Below are positions 1-5,289 of a stretch of DNA of 5,289 nt, in pieces. The notes under the pieces are model-generated. The model saw only the letters and a list, made by a program, of their open reading frames with translations. It was not told the origin of the DNA and did no database searches. Made by a program: the position numbers and the translations under genes. The stretch spans positions 1 to 5,289 of the forward strand of contig CAITUF010000261.1 of the NCBI GenBank assembly GCA_903895475.1. The letters run 5' to 3'. The stretch comes from an uncultured Opitutia bacterium. GTDB taxonomy: Bacteria; Verrucomicrobiota; Verrucomicrobiia; Opitutales; UBA953. How positions within the stretch are numbered: the stretch's first letter is position 1; every line of letters starts with the position of its first letter.

Positions 1-618
1 GCGGCCATCGAAGGTTCGCACCTCGCGCTGGGCGCGCAGAACCTGCACGACAAGACCAACGGTGCCTTCACCGGTGAAATCTCGGCCTCCATGTTGCGCG
101 ACCTGCACGTCACTCACGTGATTATTGGCCACAGCGAGCGCCGCAGTATCTTCGGTGAAGATGACGCGTTCGTGAACCGCAAGGTGCACGCCGCCCTCGG
201 CGCGACCTTACGCCCCATTCTCTGCGTGGGCGAGCTGCTCGCTGAGCGCGAAGCCAACCAGACGATGGAAGTCGTGCGCCGCCAGGTGGAGAAGGGCCTC
301 GAAGGCGTACCGGCCGCCCAGGCCGACCACGTGATCATTGCCTACGAGCCGGTCTGGGCGATTGGCACCGGCAAGACGGCGACCCCGGCCATGGCCCAGG
401 AAGTGCACGCGTTCATCCGCAAGCTCCTGACCCAGCAGTTTGGCGCCGAGTCGGCGGCCCGCATCCTCATCCTCTACGGTGGCTCGATGAAGCCGGACAA
501 CGCCGACGCCCTCTTGGCGGAGCACGATATCGACGGTGGTCTAATCGGCGGTGCTTCCCTCGACGCTAAGAGCTTCGTTGAGCTCGTCCGTTCGGCCTCG
601 AAGTCCCTCGCTGGCTAA
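1..618 (+). CDS. tpiA: Triosephosphate isomerase, 5'-truncated by the window edge
   Basis: Cytosolic glycolytic and gluconeogenic enzyme that interconverts dihydroxyacetone phosphate and glyceraldehyde 3-phosphate. The reading frame is open from base 1, and 205 codons plus TAA are visible. TIM proteins are usually about 250 residues, so roughly 45 N-terminal residues, including the active-site Lys, lie before the window. Family motifs appear in order: GAQN (bases 31-42), GAFTGEIS (61-84), the catalytic-His motif IIGHSERR (His codon 130-132), LCVGE, the catalytic-Glu and flexible-loop motif AYEPVWAIGTG (Glu codon 346-348), the phosphate-binding YGGS (475-486), and the C-terminal DGGLIGGASL. 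All visible catalytic residues are intact and there is no frameshift. An ATG at base 91 is internal, because conserved sequence precedes it. The gene is separated from the act operon by 320 bp holding a hairpin and a promoter, so it is probably a separate transcription unit. No secG follows, although secG is a common tpiA neighbour in bacteria. Confidence 0.97.
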   Translation, partial: AAIEGSHLALGAQNLHDKTNGAFTGEISASMLRDLHVTHVIIGHSERRSIFGEDDAFVNRKVHAALGATLRPILCVGELLAEREANQTMEVVRRQVEKGLEGVPAAQADHVIIAYEPVWAIGTGKTATPAMAQEVHAFIRKLLTQQFGAESAARILILYGGSMKPDNADALLAEHDIDGGLIGGASLDAKSFVELVRSASKSLAG

Positions 619-639
619 GTCAAACGACCCTTCGGCACC

Positions 640-690
640 TAGGCCGACAGAGGTGATTAGCCCTACAAGGCCAATCCCTCTGTCGGCCTA
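640..690 (+). terminator. Long hairpin after tpiA, probable transcription terminator
   Basis: A perfect 14-bp stem (640-653 with 677-690, 9 G-C pairs) begins 21 nt after the tpiA stop. The 23-nt loop can pair further: GATT 655-658 with AATC 673-676 after a one-base bulge (T654), then an A-C mismatch, then GCC 660-662 with GGC 669-671, leaving a 6-nt loop. The hairpin would end tpiA transcription or protect its mRNA 3' end. It lacks the run of T expected of an intrinsic terminator: only ATAGTTTGG follows on the + strand, and the - strand has none either. It could instead be an mRNA-stabilising hairpin, a dispersed palindromic repeat, or part of a Rho-dependent end. Pairing is certain; the function is inferred. 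Confidence 0.6.
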
Positions 691-743
691 ATAGTTTGGA
701 ACCTGTCCGATGGCGTGGTTTAGGGACTCGGTAGGCACAGTGT

Positions 744-773
744 TTGACTTTTTGGATTTAAAGTGTTGATAAT
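744..773 (+). promoter_or_regulatory. Putative sigma70-type promoter of the act operon
   Basis: TTGACT at 744-749 (5 of 6 to the -35 consensus) and GATAAT at 768-773 (5 of 6 to the -10 consensus) are separated by 18 bp. They lie in an AT-rich island (25 G/C of 90 bases, 741-830) inside otherwise GC-rich DNA. Transcription would start near base 780 and give actA a leader of about 160 nt. The site lies after the hairpin that follows tpiA and before actA, where an operon promoter is expected. The -10 box is inside a palindrome (757-785), which suggests regulated access. The match is by eye; no start site is known. Confidence 0.55.
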
Positions 774-785
774 CAACATCTTAAA
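757..785. promoter_or_regulatory. Imperfect palindrome over the -10 box, candidate operator
   Basis: The core is TGTTGAT (764-770), one central A (771), and ATCAACA (772-778), giving perfect 7-bp arms. A G-T position (763/779) and one mismatch (762/780) follow, then five more matched pairs (757-761 with 781-785). It covers the predicted -10 hexamer and reaches the predicted start point, a typical place for a dimeric repressor. It resembles half of an FNR-type site, but FNR boxes have four bases between TTGAT and ATCAA and this has one. No regulator can be named. It could also be a chance product of AT-rich sequence. Confidence 0.4.
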
Positions 786-938
786 ATACTTAAAAACACT
801 CCATTAACAGGTTTATGAACAGGTTATACCCCGCTAACCCCCTAAACTGGTCCAAATGCCCTAAAAATTGGGTTGCGAAGGGGGGGCGGCTTTCGTGCCT
901 CTGTGGGCAAAAGTACCACTTCTCCGCCCGTTATCCCG
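780..938 (+). other. Predicted 5' leader of actA
   Basis: About 160 nt lie between the predicted transcription start and the actA ATG. The first half is AT-rich and carries repeated CTTAAAA (780-786, 789-795) and AACAGGTT (806-813, 818-825). Next come CCCTAAA twice (840-846, 859-865), a run of five C (838-842), and a run of seven G (880-886) that could pair with it. I recognise no riboswitch and see no credible small gene. The frame is open upstream of the ATG to a TTG at 873, but these 22 codons do not look like ActA sequence. Confidence 0.35.
806..827 (+). repeat. Short direct repeat AACAGGTT, 12-bp period
   Basis: AACAGGTT occurs at 806-813 and again at 818-825, with similar flanks (AACAGGTTTAT and AACAGGTTAT). 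The period is a little over one helical turn, so a protein could contact both copies on nearly the same face. TTATGAACA (813-821) spans the junction and matches the DnaA box TTATCCACA at 7 of 9. Function is unknown. The repeat lies downstream of the predicted promoter, within the transcribed leader. Confidence 0.35.
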
Positions 939-1640
939 ATGCGTAAGCTCTTTAACTTCCTGACCGGCGCCGCCCCTCGCGGTAACTTCTTCCCCCGCTC
1001 GGTCAACAGCGTCCCTCTCCAGGTGCTCGTTTGTCTCTTGGTCACCGGCGCCGTGGTCGTCGCGGGCATCAACGAGTACGCCACGAACAAGTATTTAAAC
1101 GTCGGATACACGCCTGATCAGCCCGTGGCCTTCGACCACTCTTTCCACGCTGGTCCCGATTCGGTACTCGGCCTGGATTGCCGCTATTGCCACAACTCCG
1201 TCGACAAGTCCGCGCATTCGAACGTGCCCTCGACAAATACCTGTTGGAATTGCCATAGCCAAGTGAAGCCTGACAGCCCGGCGTTGGCCCTGATTCGTCG
1301 CAGCGCTGAAACCGGCGAAGCCGTGCGCTGGGTCAAGGTGCACAAGGTGCCCGACTATGTTTACTTTAACCACGCCGTGCACGTGAACCGCGGCATCAGT
1401 TGCGTCGAGTGCCACGGCCGCGTTGACCAACAGGTCGTCGTGGGCCAGCAGAAGTCCTTGAACATGTCCTTCTGCCTCGATTGCCACCGCAACCCCGAGC
1501 AGTTCCTCCGGCCCGTCGACAAGGTCACCGACCTCGCTTGGAAAGCTGAATCTCCCGCTGCGCAGACCGCCCAGGGCACGAAGTTCGTGCACGACTGGAA
1601 GGTTAATCCTCCCCAAAGCTGTTCGGGCTGCCACCGCTAA
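939..1640 (+). CDS. actA: ACIII subunit ActA, membrane-anchored pentaheme cytochrome c
   Basis: Pentaheme c-type cytochrome subunit of the quinol-oxidising alternative complex III, 233 residues, with its heme domain in the periplasm. It passes electrons from the ActB iron-sulfur clusters to the next acceptor. One hydrophobic segment at about residues 25-44 serves as an uncleaved anchor, after a basic N-terminus containing FPRSVNSVPLQ. Five CXXCH heme motifs are present: CRYCH 81-85, CWNCH 102-106, CVECH 155-159, CLDCH 179-183 and CSGCH 228-232, the last ending one residue before the C-terminus. FDHSFH (65-70) and YFNHAVH (142-148) offer His candidates for distal heme ligands. ATG 939 is chosen because it starts just before the basic and hydrophobic anchor. 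An upstream in-frame TTG (873) would add 22 unlikely residues. No Shine-Dalgarno sequence precedes the start. actB begins 18 nt after the stop. Isolated multiheme cytochromes from nitrite or sulfur respiration look similar, but the adjacent actB and actC settle the assignment. Confidence 0.94.
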   Translation: MRKLFNFLTGAAPRGNFFPRSVNSVPLQVLVCLLVTGAVVVAGINEYATNKYLNVGYTPDQPVAFDHSFHAGPDSVLGLDCRYCHNSVDKSAHSNVPSTNTCWNCHSQVKPDSPALALIRRSAETGEAVRWVKVHKVPDYVYFNHAVHVNRGISCVECHGRVDQQVVVGQQKSLNMSFCLDCHRNPEQFLRPVDKVTDLAWKAESPAAQTAQGTKFVHDWKVNPPQSCSGCHR

Positions 1641-1658
1641 TCCCCGCCTTTTTCTTCG

Positions 1659-4600
1659 ATGAGCAAGCAAGTCTTCAATCACCCCGTGCCGCAGCCCGGC
1701 GAGCCGACCGGTCCTTCGTACTGGCGCAGCCTCGATGAGCGTAACAAGACGCCCGAGTTCCGCACCCGCGCTGAGCGCGAGTTCGTCGATGGCGCCGCCG
1801 CCATCACCACTGTCGAACGCCGCGAGTTCCTGCTACTCATGGGCGCGTCCTTCGGCCTGGCTGGTCTCGGTCTCGCCGGTTGCCGCGAACCACGCAACCA
1901 CACGTTACCTTACAGCAAGCAGCCCGAGAACACGATCCCGGGCGTTGCGACTTACTACGCTTCTTCTTTCCCGGGTGAGTCCGCCAACCAAGCACTGATT
2001 GTCGAGACGCACCAGCATCGTCCGACGAAGGTCGAAGGTAACCCGAGCCACGTCGCTAACGGTACGGCTTCGTCGAAGTTCGCCCAAGCGAGCGTCCTCG
2101 ACCTCTACGATCCCGAGCGTGCGCAGGCTTCGCAGGACGCCACGGGAGCCATGCTCTCCGTCGCGGCCGTCCGCGATTTACTCCGTAAACTTTCCGCTGA
2201 GGCGAAGGCGAATGGTGGTGCTGGTCTCGCGTTCCTTGCCCGTCCGTCCACTTCCCCGACCCGCGCCCGCGTCGTCGCCGCCGTGAAGGCTGCGTTGCCG
2301 CAGGCTCGTTTCGTCGAGTACACGCCGGTCGCCCAGAACCGCGCCGACGCCGTCTTGGGTGCCCGCGCCTTGCCTGATTTTGCTAAGGCTCGTCGCATCC
2401 TCAGCCTCGACGCTGACTTCCTTGGCGCCGGTGACTCCATCATCGAAGCCACGCGGGCCTACTCGTCCGCGCGTCGCGCCGACACGGCGGCAGATGCCGA
2501 AGCGATGGCCCGCCTCTACGTCGTCGAATCGACCTTCACGCTGACCGGCGCTGCGGCCGACCACCGCCTCCGCGCCGCTAGCTCGCACATCTCTGGCCTC
2601 GCCTTGCTCTTCGCCGCCGAAGTCCTCGCGCAGACAGGGAAGGGTGCCGACGCCTCCGCTTTGCGCGCCAAGGTCTCGGGCCTCGATGTCAACGCTGTCG
2701 CCCCGTGGATTAAGGAATCGATCGCTGACCTCGTCGGTGCCAAGGGCAAGGCCCTCATCATCGCGGGCGATCACCTCTCCGACGATGCGCATCGCGCCGT
2801 CGCTTTAGCCAACGCCGCACTCGGTGCCGCCGTCCGCTACGTCAAGGCTGCCGCTCCTGTTGCCGGCACGATTGCCGACCTCGTCGCCAAGCCCGCCACC
2901 ACGCTCGTTATCCTCGGTGGTAACCCTGCCTACGACGCTCCGTCGGACGTTGACTTCGCCAAGGCCGTGAAGGCCGCCAAGCAGGTTGTCCGCCTCGGTT
3001 ACCATGGCCCGGCTTACGACGAAACCTCCGCGCTCGTGAAGGATGCTAAGGGCATTTTTGTGGCCGCTTCGCACTACCTCGAAAGCTGGTCCGATGGTCG
3101 TACGGTCGATGGCACCTACGTGCCGGTCCAGCCGATGATCGACCCGCTCTTCCCGACGGTCACCGAGCTCGACGTCCTCGCTCCTTTCGCGGGCCTCACC
3201 CAGGAGCCGTATGCGCTCGTTCGCGAGACCTTCAACAGCCTCTCCAAGGATTCCGCGGATACCGCTTTCGCTGCTTGGTTAGCGGAAGGCGTCCTCGCTG
3301 GCACGCAGTACCCGACTTTTTCGGATATGTTGTTCGCGCTGCCGACCGCTGCCTTCAAAGCCCCTGAACTTTCGGCCAAGTCTCTCGAAGTCCGCATCGT
3401 TCCCAGCGTGCACGCCGGTGATGGCCTCTCCGCCAACAATGGTTGGCTCGCGGAAGCGCCGGATCCGCTTTCCAAGACCGCTTGGCAGAATGTCATCCTC
3501 ATCAGCCCCAAGATGGCGAACGAGCTCAACGTCGAGCCGCCCGTGGCGTTCATCAATAAAATTGGCCAGCTGAACCGTAACATCAACGAGCTCGTCGATG
3601 GTCGTCTTATTGCGAAGGTCGCCACGCTCACGGTGAACGGCGTCACCCTCAAGGGTTCCCTCTTCATCATGCCGGGCATGGCTGACTACACCATCGGCCT
3701 ACAGTTGGGCTTCGGTCGTCGCATCGCTGGTCGCGTGGCCACCCGTGTCGCCGAGCGCCTCCAGGGTCAGCTCGTCGGCAACGGCTTCGACGTCTATCCT
3801 TTCGTCACCTCTGCCCAGCCAGCCGTCCGCACGGGCGTCGTCCTCGAGCTCACTGGCGAGAGCGCCCCGATCGCGAACATGCAGGACCACTGGTCCATGG
3901 AAGGCCGCGACGTCGTCCGGGAAGGCAATGCCGATGACCTTAAGCATAACCAGAATTTTGCTAAACTCGGCATCGATGGCCACGCCCCAGCGGTTTACGG
4001 CAAGGACGAGAAGATGTCTCCGGCGGACAAGGCCATCCTCACGCCGCGCGGTAATTCCGCTTACGAGCACCCGAACCATACCGTCGCCCCGAACGTCGCG
4101 GTGTGGAAAGGCCACGAAGACAAGTTCCCGTTGCTCCAGCAGTGGGGCATGTCGATCGATTTGAATACCTGCACGGGTTGCAACGCTTGCGTGACCGCGT
4201 GTCAGGCAGAGAACAACATCCCCGTGGTTGGTCGCGACCAGGTTCTCAAGGGACGTAACATGCAGTGGATTCGCCTCGACCGCTATTTCTTCGACGGTCG
4301 CGAGCAGGCCGGCAACGAGATCCCCGCCGATCCGCAGGTCACCTTCATGGGCGTCGCCTGTCAGCATTGCGAAACCGCCCCGTGCGAGACCGTCTGCCCG
4401 GCCAACGCCACCGTCCACGACGATCAAGGCCTCAACACGATGGCGTACAATCGTTGCATCGGCACCCGTTACTGCGCCAACAACTGCCCGTATAAGGTCC
4501 GCCGCTTCAACTTCTTCGACTACAACAAGCGCGAAGCTGGTCACTACTATGAAGGCCCGCTCGGACCAGCGAAGTTGCCGAAGGACCCCACCGACCTGCC

Positions 4601-5084
4601 CCAGTTGCAGAAGAACCCGGACGTCTCCGTGCGTATGCGCGGCGTCATGGAAAAGTGCACCTATTGCGTCCAGCGCATTCAGGAAGCCAAGATTCAGGCC
4701 AAGGTCCGCGCCAAGGACTCGGCCGACATCAACGTCGCCGACGGCGCGATCAAGGTCGCCTGTCAGCAGGCTTGCCCGGCGGAGGCCATCGAGTTCGGTG
4801 ATATCACCGACCCGAAGTCCCGCGTCTCGAAGGCCAAGGCCTCGACCCGCAGCTACGGCGCGTTGACTTACCTTAACACCCGTCCGCGTACGACCTACCA
4901 GGCCAAGTTGCGTAATCTCAATGCGAAGATGCCTGGGGCAATCTTGGTTCCGCTGTCCTTGGTTCCGCTGTCCCGCCAGGAAATGGCTGGTCGCGAGAGT
5001 CACGCCCCAGCGCACGGCGCCGCCCCCCACGGCGAAACCAACCACGGTGCCCCCGCCGCCACCAGCCCTGGTCACCAGAAGTAA
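1659..5084 (+). CDS. actB: ACIII subunit ActB, fused molybdopterin-like and Fe-S protein
   Basis: Large peripheral subunit of alternative complex III, 1141 residues, which wires quinol oxidation in ActC to the ActA hemes. Residues 1-50 form the extension seen in this family (YWRSLDE, TPEF). A Tat-type signal (ERREFLLLMG, Arg54-Arg55) leads to a lipobox, LAGC, at Cys75. Residues of about 85-740 form the molybdopterin-oxidoreductase-like domain, with VEGNPSH, ESTFTLTG (290-297), LGGNPAYD (419-426) and HYLESW (472-477). This domain has no cysteine and in studied ACIII binds no molybdenum cofactor. Residues of about 834-1060 form the ferredoxin-like domain: Cys838/841/844/848, Cys901/904/909/913, Cys933/939/943 (CIGTRYC, Thr936 in place of Cys), Cys1000/1003 and Cys1035/1039. 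That makes 15 ligands, matching three [4Fe-4S] and one [3Fe-4S]. The C-terminus carries an LVPLS duplication (1096-1105) and a His-rich tail (1115-1139). The start is ATG 1659, since conserved sequence begins soon after. The upstream spacer is pyrimidine-rich with no ribosome-binding site. Confidence 0.96.
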   Translation: MSKQVFNHPVPQPGEPTGPSYWRSLDERNKTPEFRTRAEREFVDGAAAITTVERREFLLLMGASFGLAGLGLAGCREPRNHTLPYSKQPENTIPGVATYYASSFPGESANQALIVETHQHRPTKVEGNPSHVANGTASSKFAQASVLDLYDPERAQASQDATGAMLSVAAVRDLLRKLSAEAKANGGAGLAFLARPSTSPTRARVVAAVKAALPQARFVEYTPVAQNRADAVLGARALPDFAKARRILSLDADFLGAGDSIIEATRAYSSARRADTAADAEAMARLYVVESTFTLTGAAADHRLRAASSHISGLALLFAAEVLAQTGKGADASALRAKVSGLDVNAVAPWIKESIADLVGAKGKALIIAGDHLSDDAHRAVALANAALGAAVRYVKAAAPVAGTIADLVAKPATTLVILGGNPAYDAPSDVDFAKAVKAAKQVVRLGYHGPAYDETSALVKDAKGIFVAASHYLESWSDGRTVDGTYVPVQPMIDPLFPTVTELDVLAPFAGLTQEPYALVRETFNSLSKDSADTAFAAWLAEGVLAGTQYPTFSDMLFALPTAAFKAPELSAKSLEVRIVPSVHAGDGLSANNGWLAEAPDPLSKTAWQNVILISPKMANELNVEPPVAFINKIGQLNRNINELVDGRLIAKVATLTVNGVTLKGSLFIMPGMADYTIGLQLGFGRRIAGRVATRVAERLQGQLVGNGFDVYPFVTSAQPAVRTGVVLELTGESAPIANMQDHWSMEGRDVVREGNADDLKHNQNFAKLGIDGHAPAVYGKDEKMSPADKAILTPRGNSAYEHPNHTVAPNVAVWKGHEDKFPLLQQWGMSIDLNTCTGCNACVTACQAENNIPVVGRDQVLKGRNMQWIRLDRYFFDGREQAGNEIPADPQVTFMGVACQHCETAPCETVCPANATVHDDQGLNTMAYNRCIGTRYCANNCPYKVRRFNFFDYNKREAGHYYEGPLGPAKLPKDPTDLPQLQKNPDVSVRMRGVMEKCTYCVQRIQEAKIQAKVRAKDSADINVADGAIKVACQQACPAEAIEFGDITDPKSRVSKAKASTRSYGALTYLNTRPRTTYQAKLRNLNAKMPGAILVPLSLVPLSRQEMAGRESHAPAHGAAPHGETNHGAPAATSPGHQK
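4943..4973 (+). repeat. Perfect 15-bp tandem duplication inside actB
   Basis: The unit CTTGGTTCCGCTGTC occurs at 4943-4957 and again, identically, at 4958-4972, with one further matching base. It stays in frame and encodes LVPLS twice (residues 1096-1105), just after the ferredoxin-like domain and before the His-rich tail. Identity at synonymous positions points to a recent slippage or recombination event in a tolerant linker. Confidence 0.95.
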
Positions 5085-5105
5085 TCCTTAACGCATCCCT
5101 GTTCC

Positions 5106-5289
5106 ATGGCTCACGCCCACGATAGCTCTTCGGAGCGCCCTGCAATTCTGGATAAGGTCCGTCCAGCTGAACTCCCCCGCCCGAAGCTGATTCTCAACGA
5201 TCGCGGCTTCCACTGGATCACCGATAAGGTGTGCGGCATCGTCGAAGAACCGACCCCGCTCTGGTGGAAGGTCCTGTTCGGCGTCGCCC
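5106..5289 (+). CDS. actC: ACIII subunit ActC, NrfD-like membrane protein, 3'-truncated by the window edge
   Basis: Start of the integral membrane subunit expected to hold the quinol-binding site of alternative complex III. NrfD/PsrC-family members have 8 to 10 transmembrane helices. Only 61 complete codons are visible, all cytosolic N-terminal sequence. They read MAHAHDSSSE, then LPRPKLILND, WITDKVCGIVEEPTPLWWK, and the onset of a hydrophobic run (VLFGVA) that should be the first helix. The acidic segment followed by TPLWWK just before helix 1 fits ActC proteins. The call also rests on position, 21 nt after actB in the usual actABC order. ATG 5106 is the first in-frame start after the actB stop and fits the family N-terminus. 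No Shine-Dalgarno sequence precedes it. The visible part lacks residues that would prove function. Confidence 0.87.
   Translation, partial: MAHAHDSSSERPAILDKVRPAELPRPKLILNDRGFHWITDKVCGIVEEPTPLWWKVLFGVA

Noticed and set aside
766..776. FNR/CRP-type box suggested by TTGAT and ATCAA
   Set aside because: FNR sites need four bases between the half-sites. Only one base separates them here, so I kept it as an unassigned palindrome.
804..830. Second promoter using TTAACA and TTATAC
   Set aside because: The spacing is only about 14 bp and the boxes match poorly. The 744-773 pair is clearly better.
873..938. Upstream TTG start adding 22 residues to ActA
   Set aside because: The added residues are Gly/Arg/Ser-rich and unlike ActA N-termini. 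ATG 939 sits directly before the basic and hydrophobic anchor.
619..938. Riboswitch, tRNA or small RNA in the gene-free region
   Set aside because: Apart from the hairpin, the promoter and short repeats I see no conserved aptamer, cloverleaf or second strong stem. The length alone does not support an RNA gene.
1095..1682. Open frame of 195 codons on the - strand opposite actA
   Set aside because: It overlaps the heme motifs of actA almost fully and shows no family motif, so it is an antisense shadow.
3699..5075. Long open frame of 458 codons on the - strand inside actB
   Set aside because: It lies wholly opposite the conserved iron-sulfur region of actB. Its translation is Val/Ala/Gly/Arg-rich, has no recognisable domain, and is expected from GC-rich codon bias.
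939..5289. Alternative reading as a nitrite reductase (Nrf) or polysulfide reductase operon
   Set aside because: The fused 1141-residue ActB with a cysteine-free molybdopterin-like half and the CIGTRYC motif, next to a pentaheme membrane cytochrome, is specific to alternative complex III.

Overview
This is a GC-rich bacterial chromosome segment. It holds the end of a triosephosphate isomerase gene (tpiA) and then the first genes of an alternative complex III (ACIII, Act) operon, all on the + strand. ACIII is a known membrane complex that oxidises quinol and reduces a cytochrome c or a terminal oxidase, replacing cytochrome bc1. It occurs in Bacteroidota, Verrucomicrobiota, Planctomycetota, Acidobacteriota, Rhodothermota and some Proteobacteria. 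High GC, a Tat-type fused ActB and the absence of Shine-Dalgarno sequences would fit Verrucomicrobiota or a related lineage. That placement is inference only, because no phylogenetic marker was tested.

Layout: 1-618 is tpiA without its N-terminus. 619-938 has no gene. It holds a long, strongly paired hairpin (640-690), then an AT-rich island (25 G/C of 90 bases in 741-830) with a good sigma70-type promoter (TTGACT, 18 bp, GATAAT). An imperfect palindrome overlaps the -10 box, and an 8-bp direct repeat and a leader of about 160 nt follow. 939-1640 is actA, a membrane-anchored pentaheme cytochrome c. 1659-5084 is actB, a fused molybdopterin-oxidoreductase-like and iron-sulfur protein. 5106 to the window end is the start of actC, an NrfD-like integral membrane subunit. 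The gaps are 18 and 21 nt, so actABC form one transcription unit that continues beyond the window.

How the genes work together (family knowledge): ActC binds quinol in the membrane. Electrons pass through the four iron-sulfur clusters of ActB and the hemes of ActA to a downstream cytochrome or oxidase on the periplasmic side. The cysteine inventory of this ActB fits that model closely. It has exactly 15 cluster cysteines, enough for three [4Fe-4S] and one [3Fe-4S], plus one lipobox cysteine, and none in the molybdopterin-like half.

I see no previously undescribed system here. The points most worth a second look are the promoter/palindrome arrangement, the absence of Shine-Dalgarno sequences before all three act genes, a perfect 15-bp in-frame tandem duplication near the actB 3' end, and the His-rich ActB tail.
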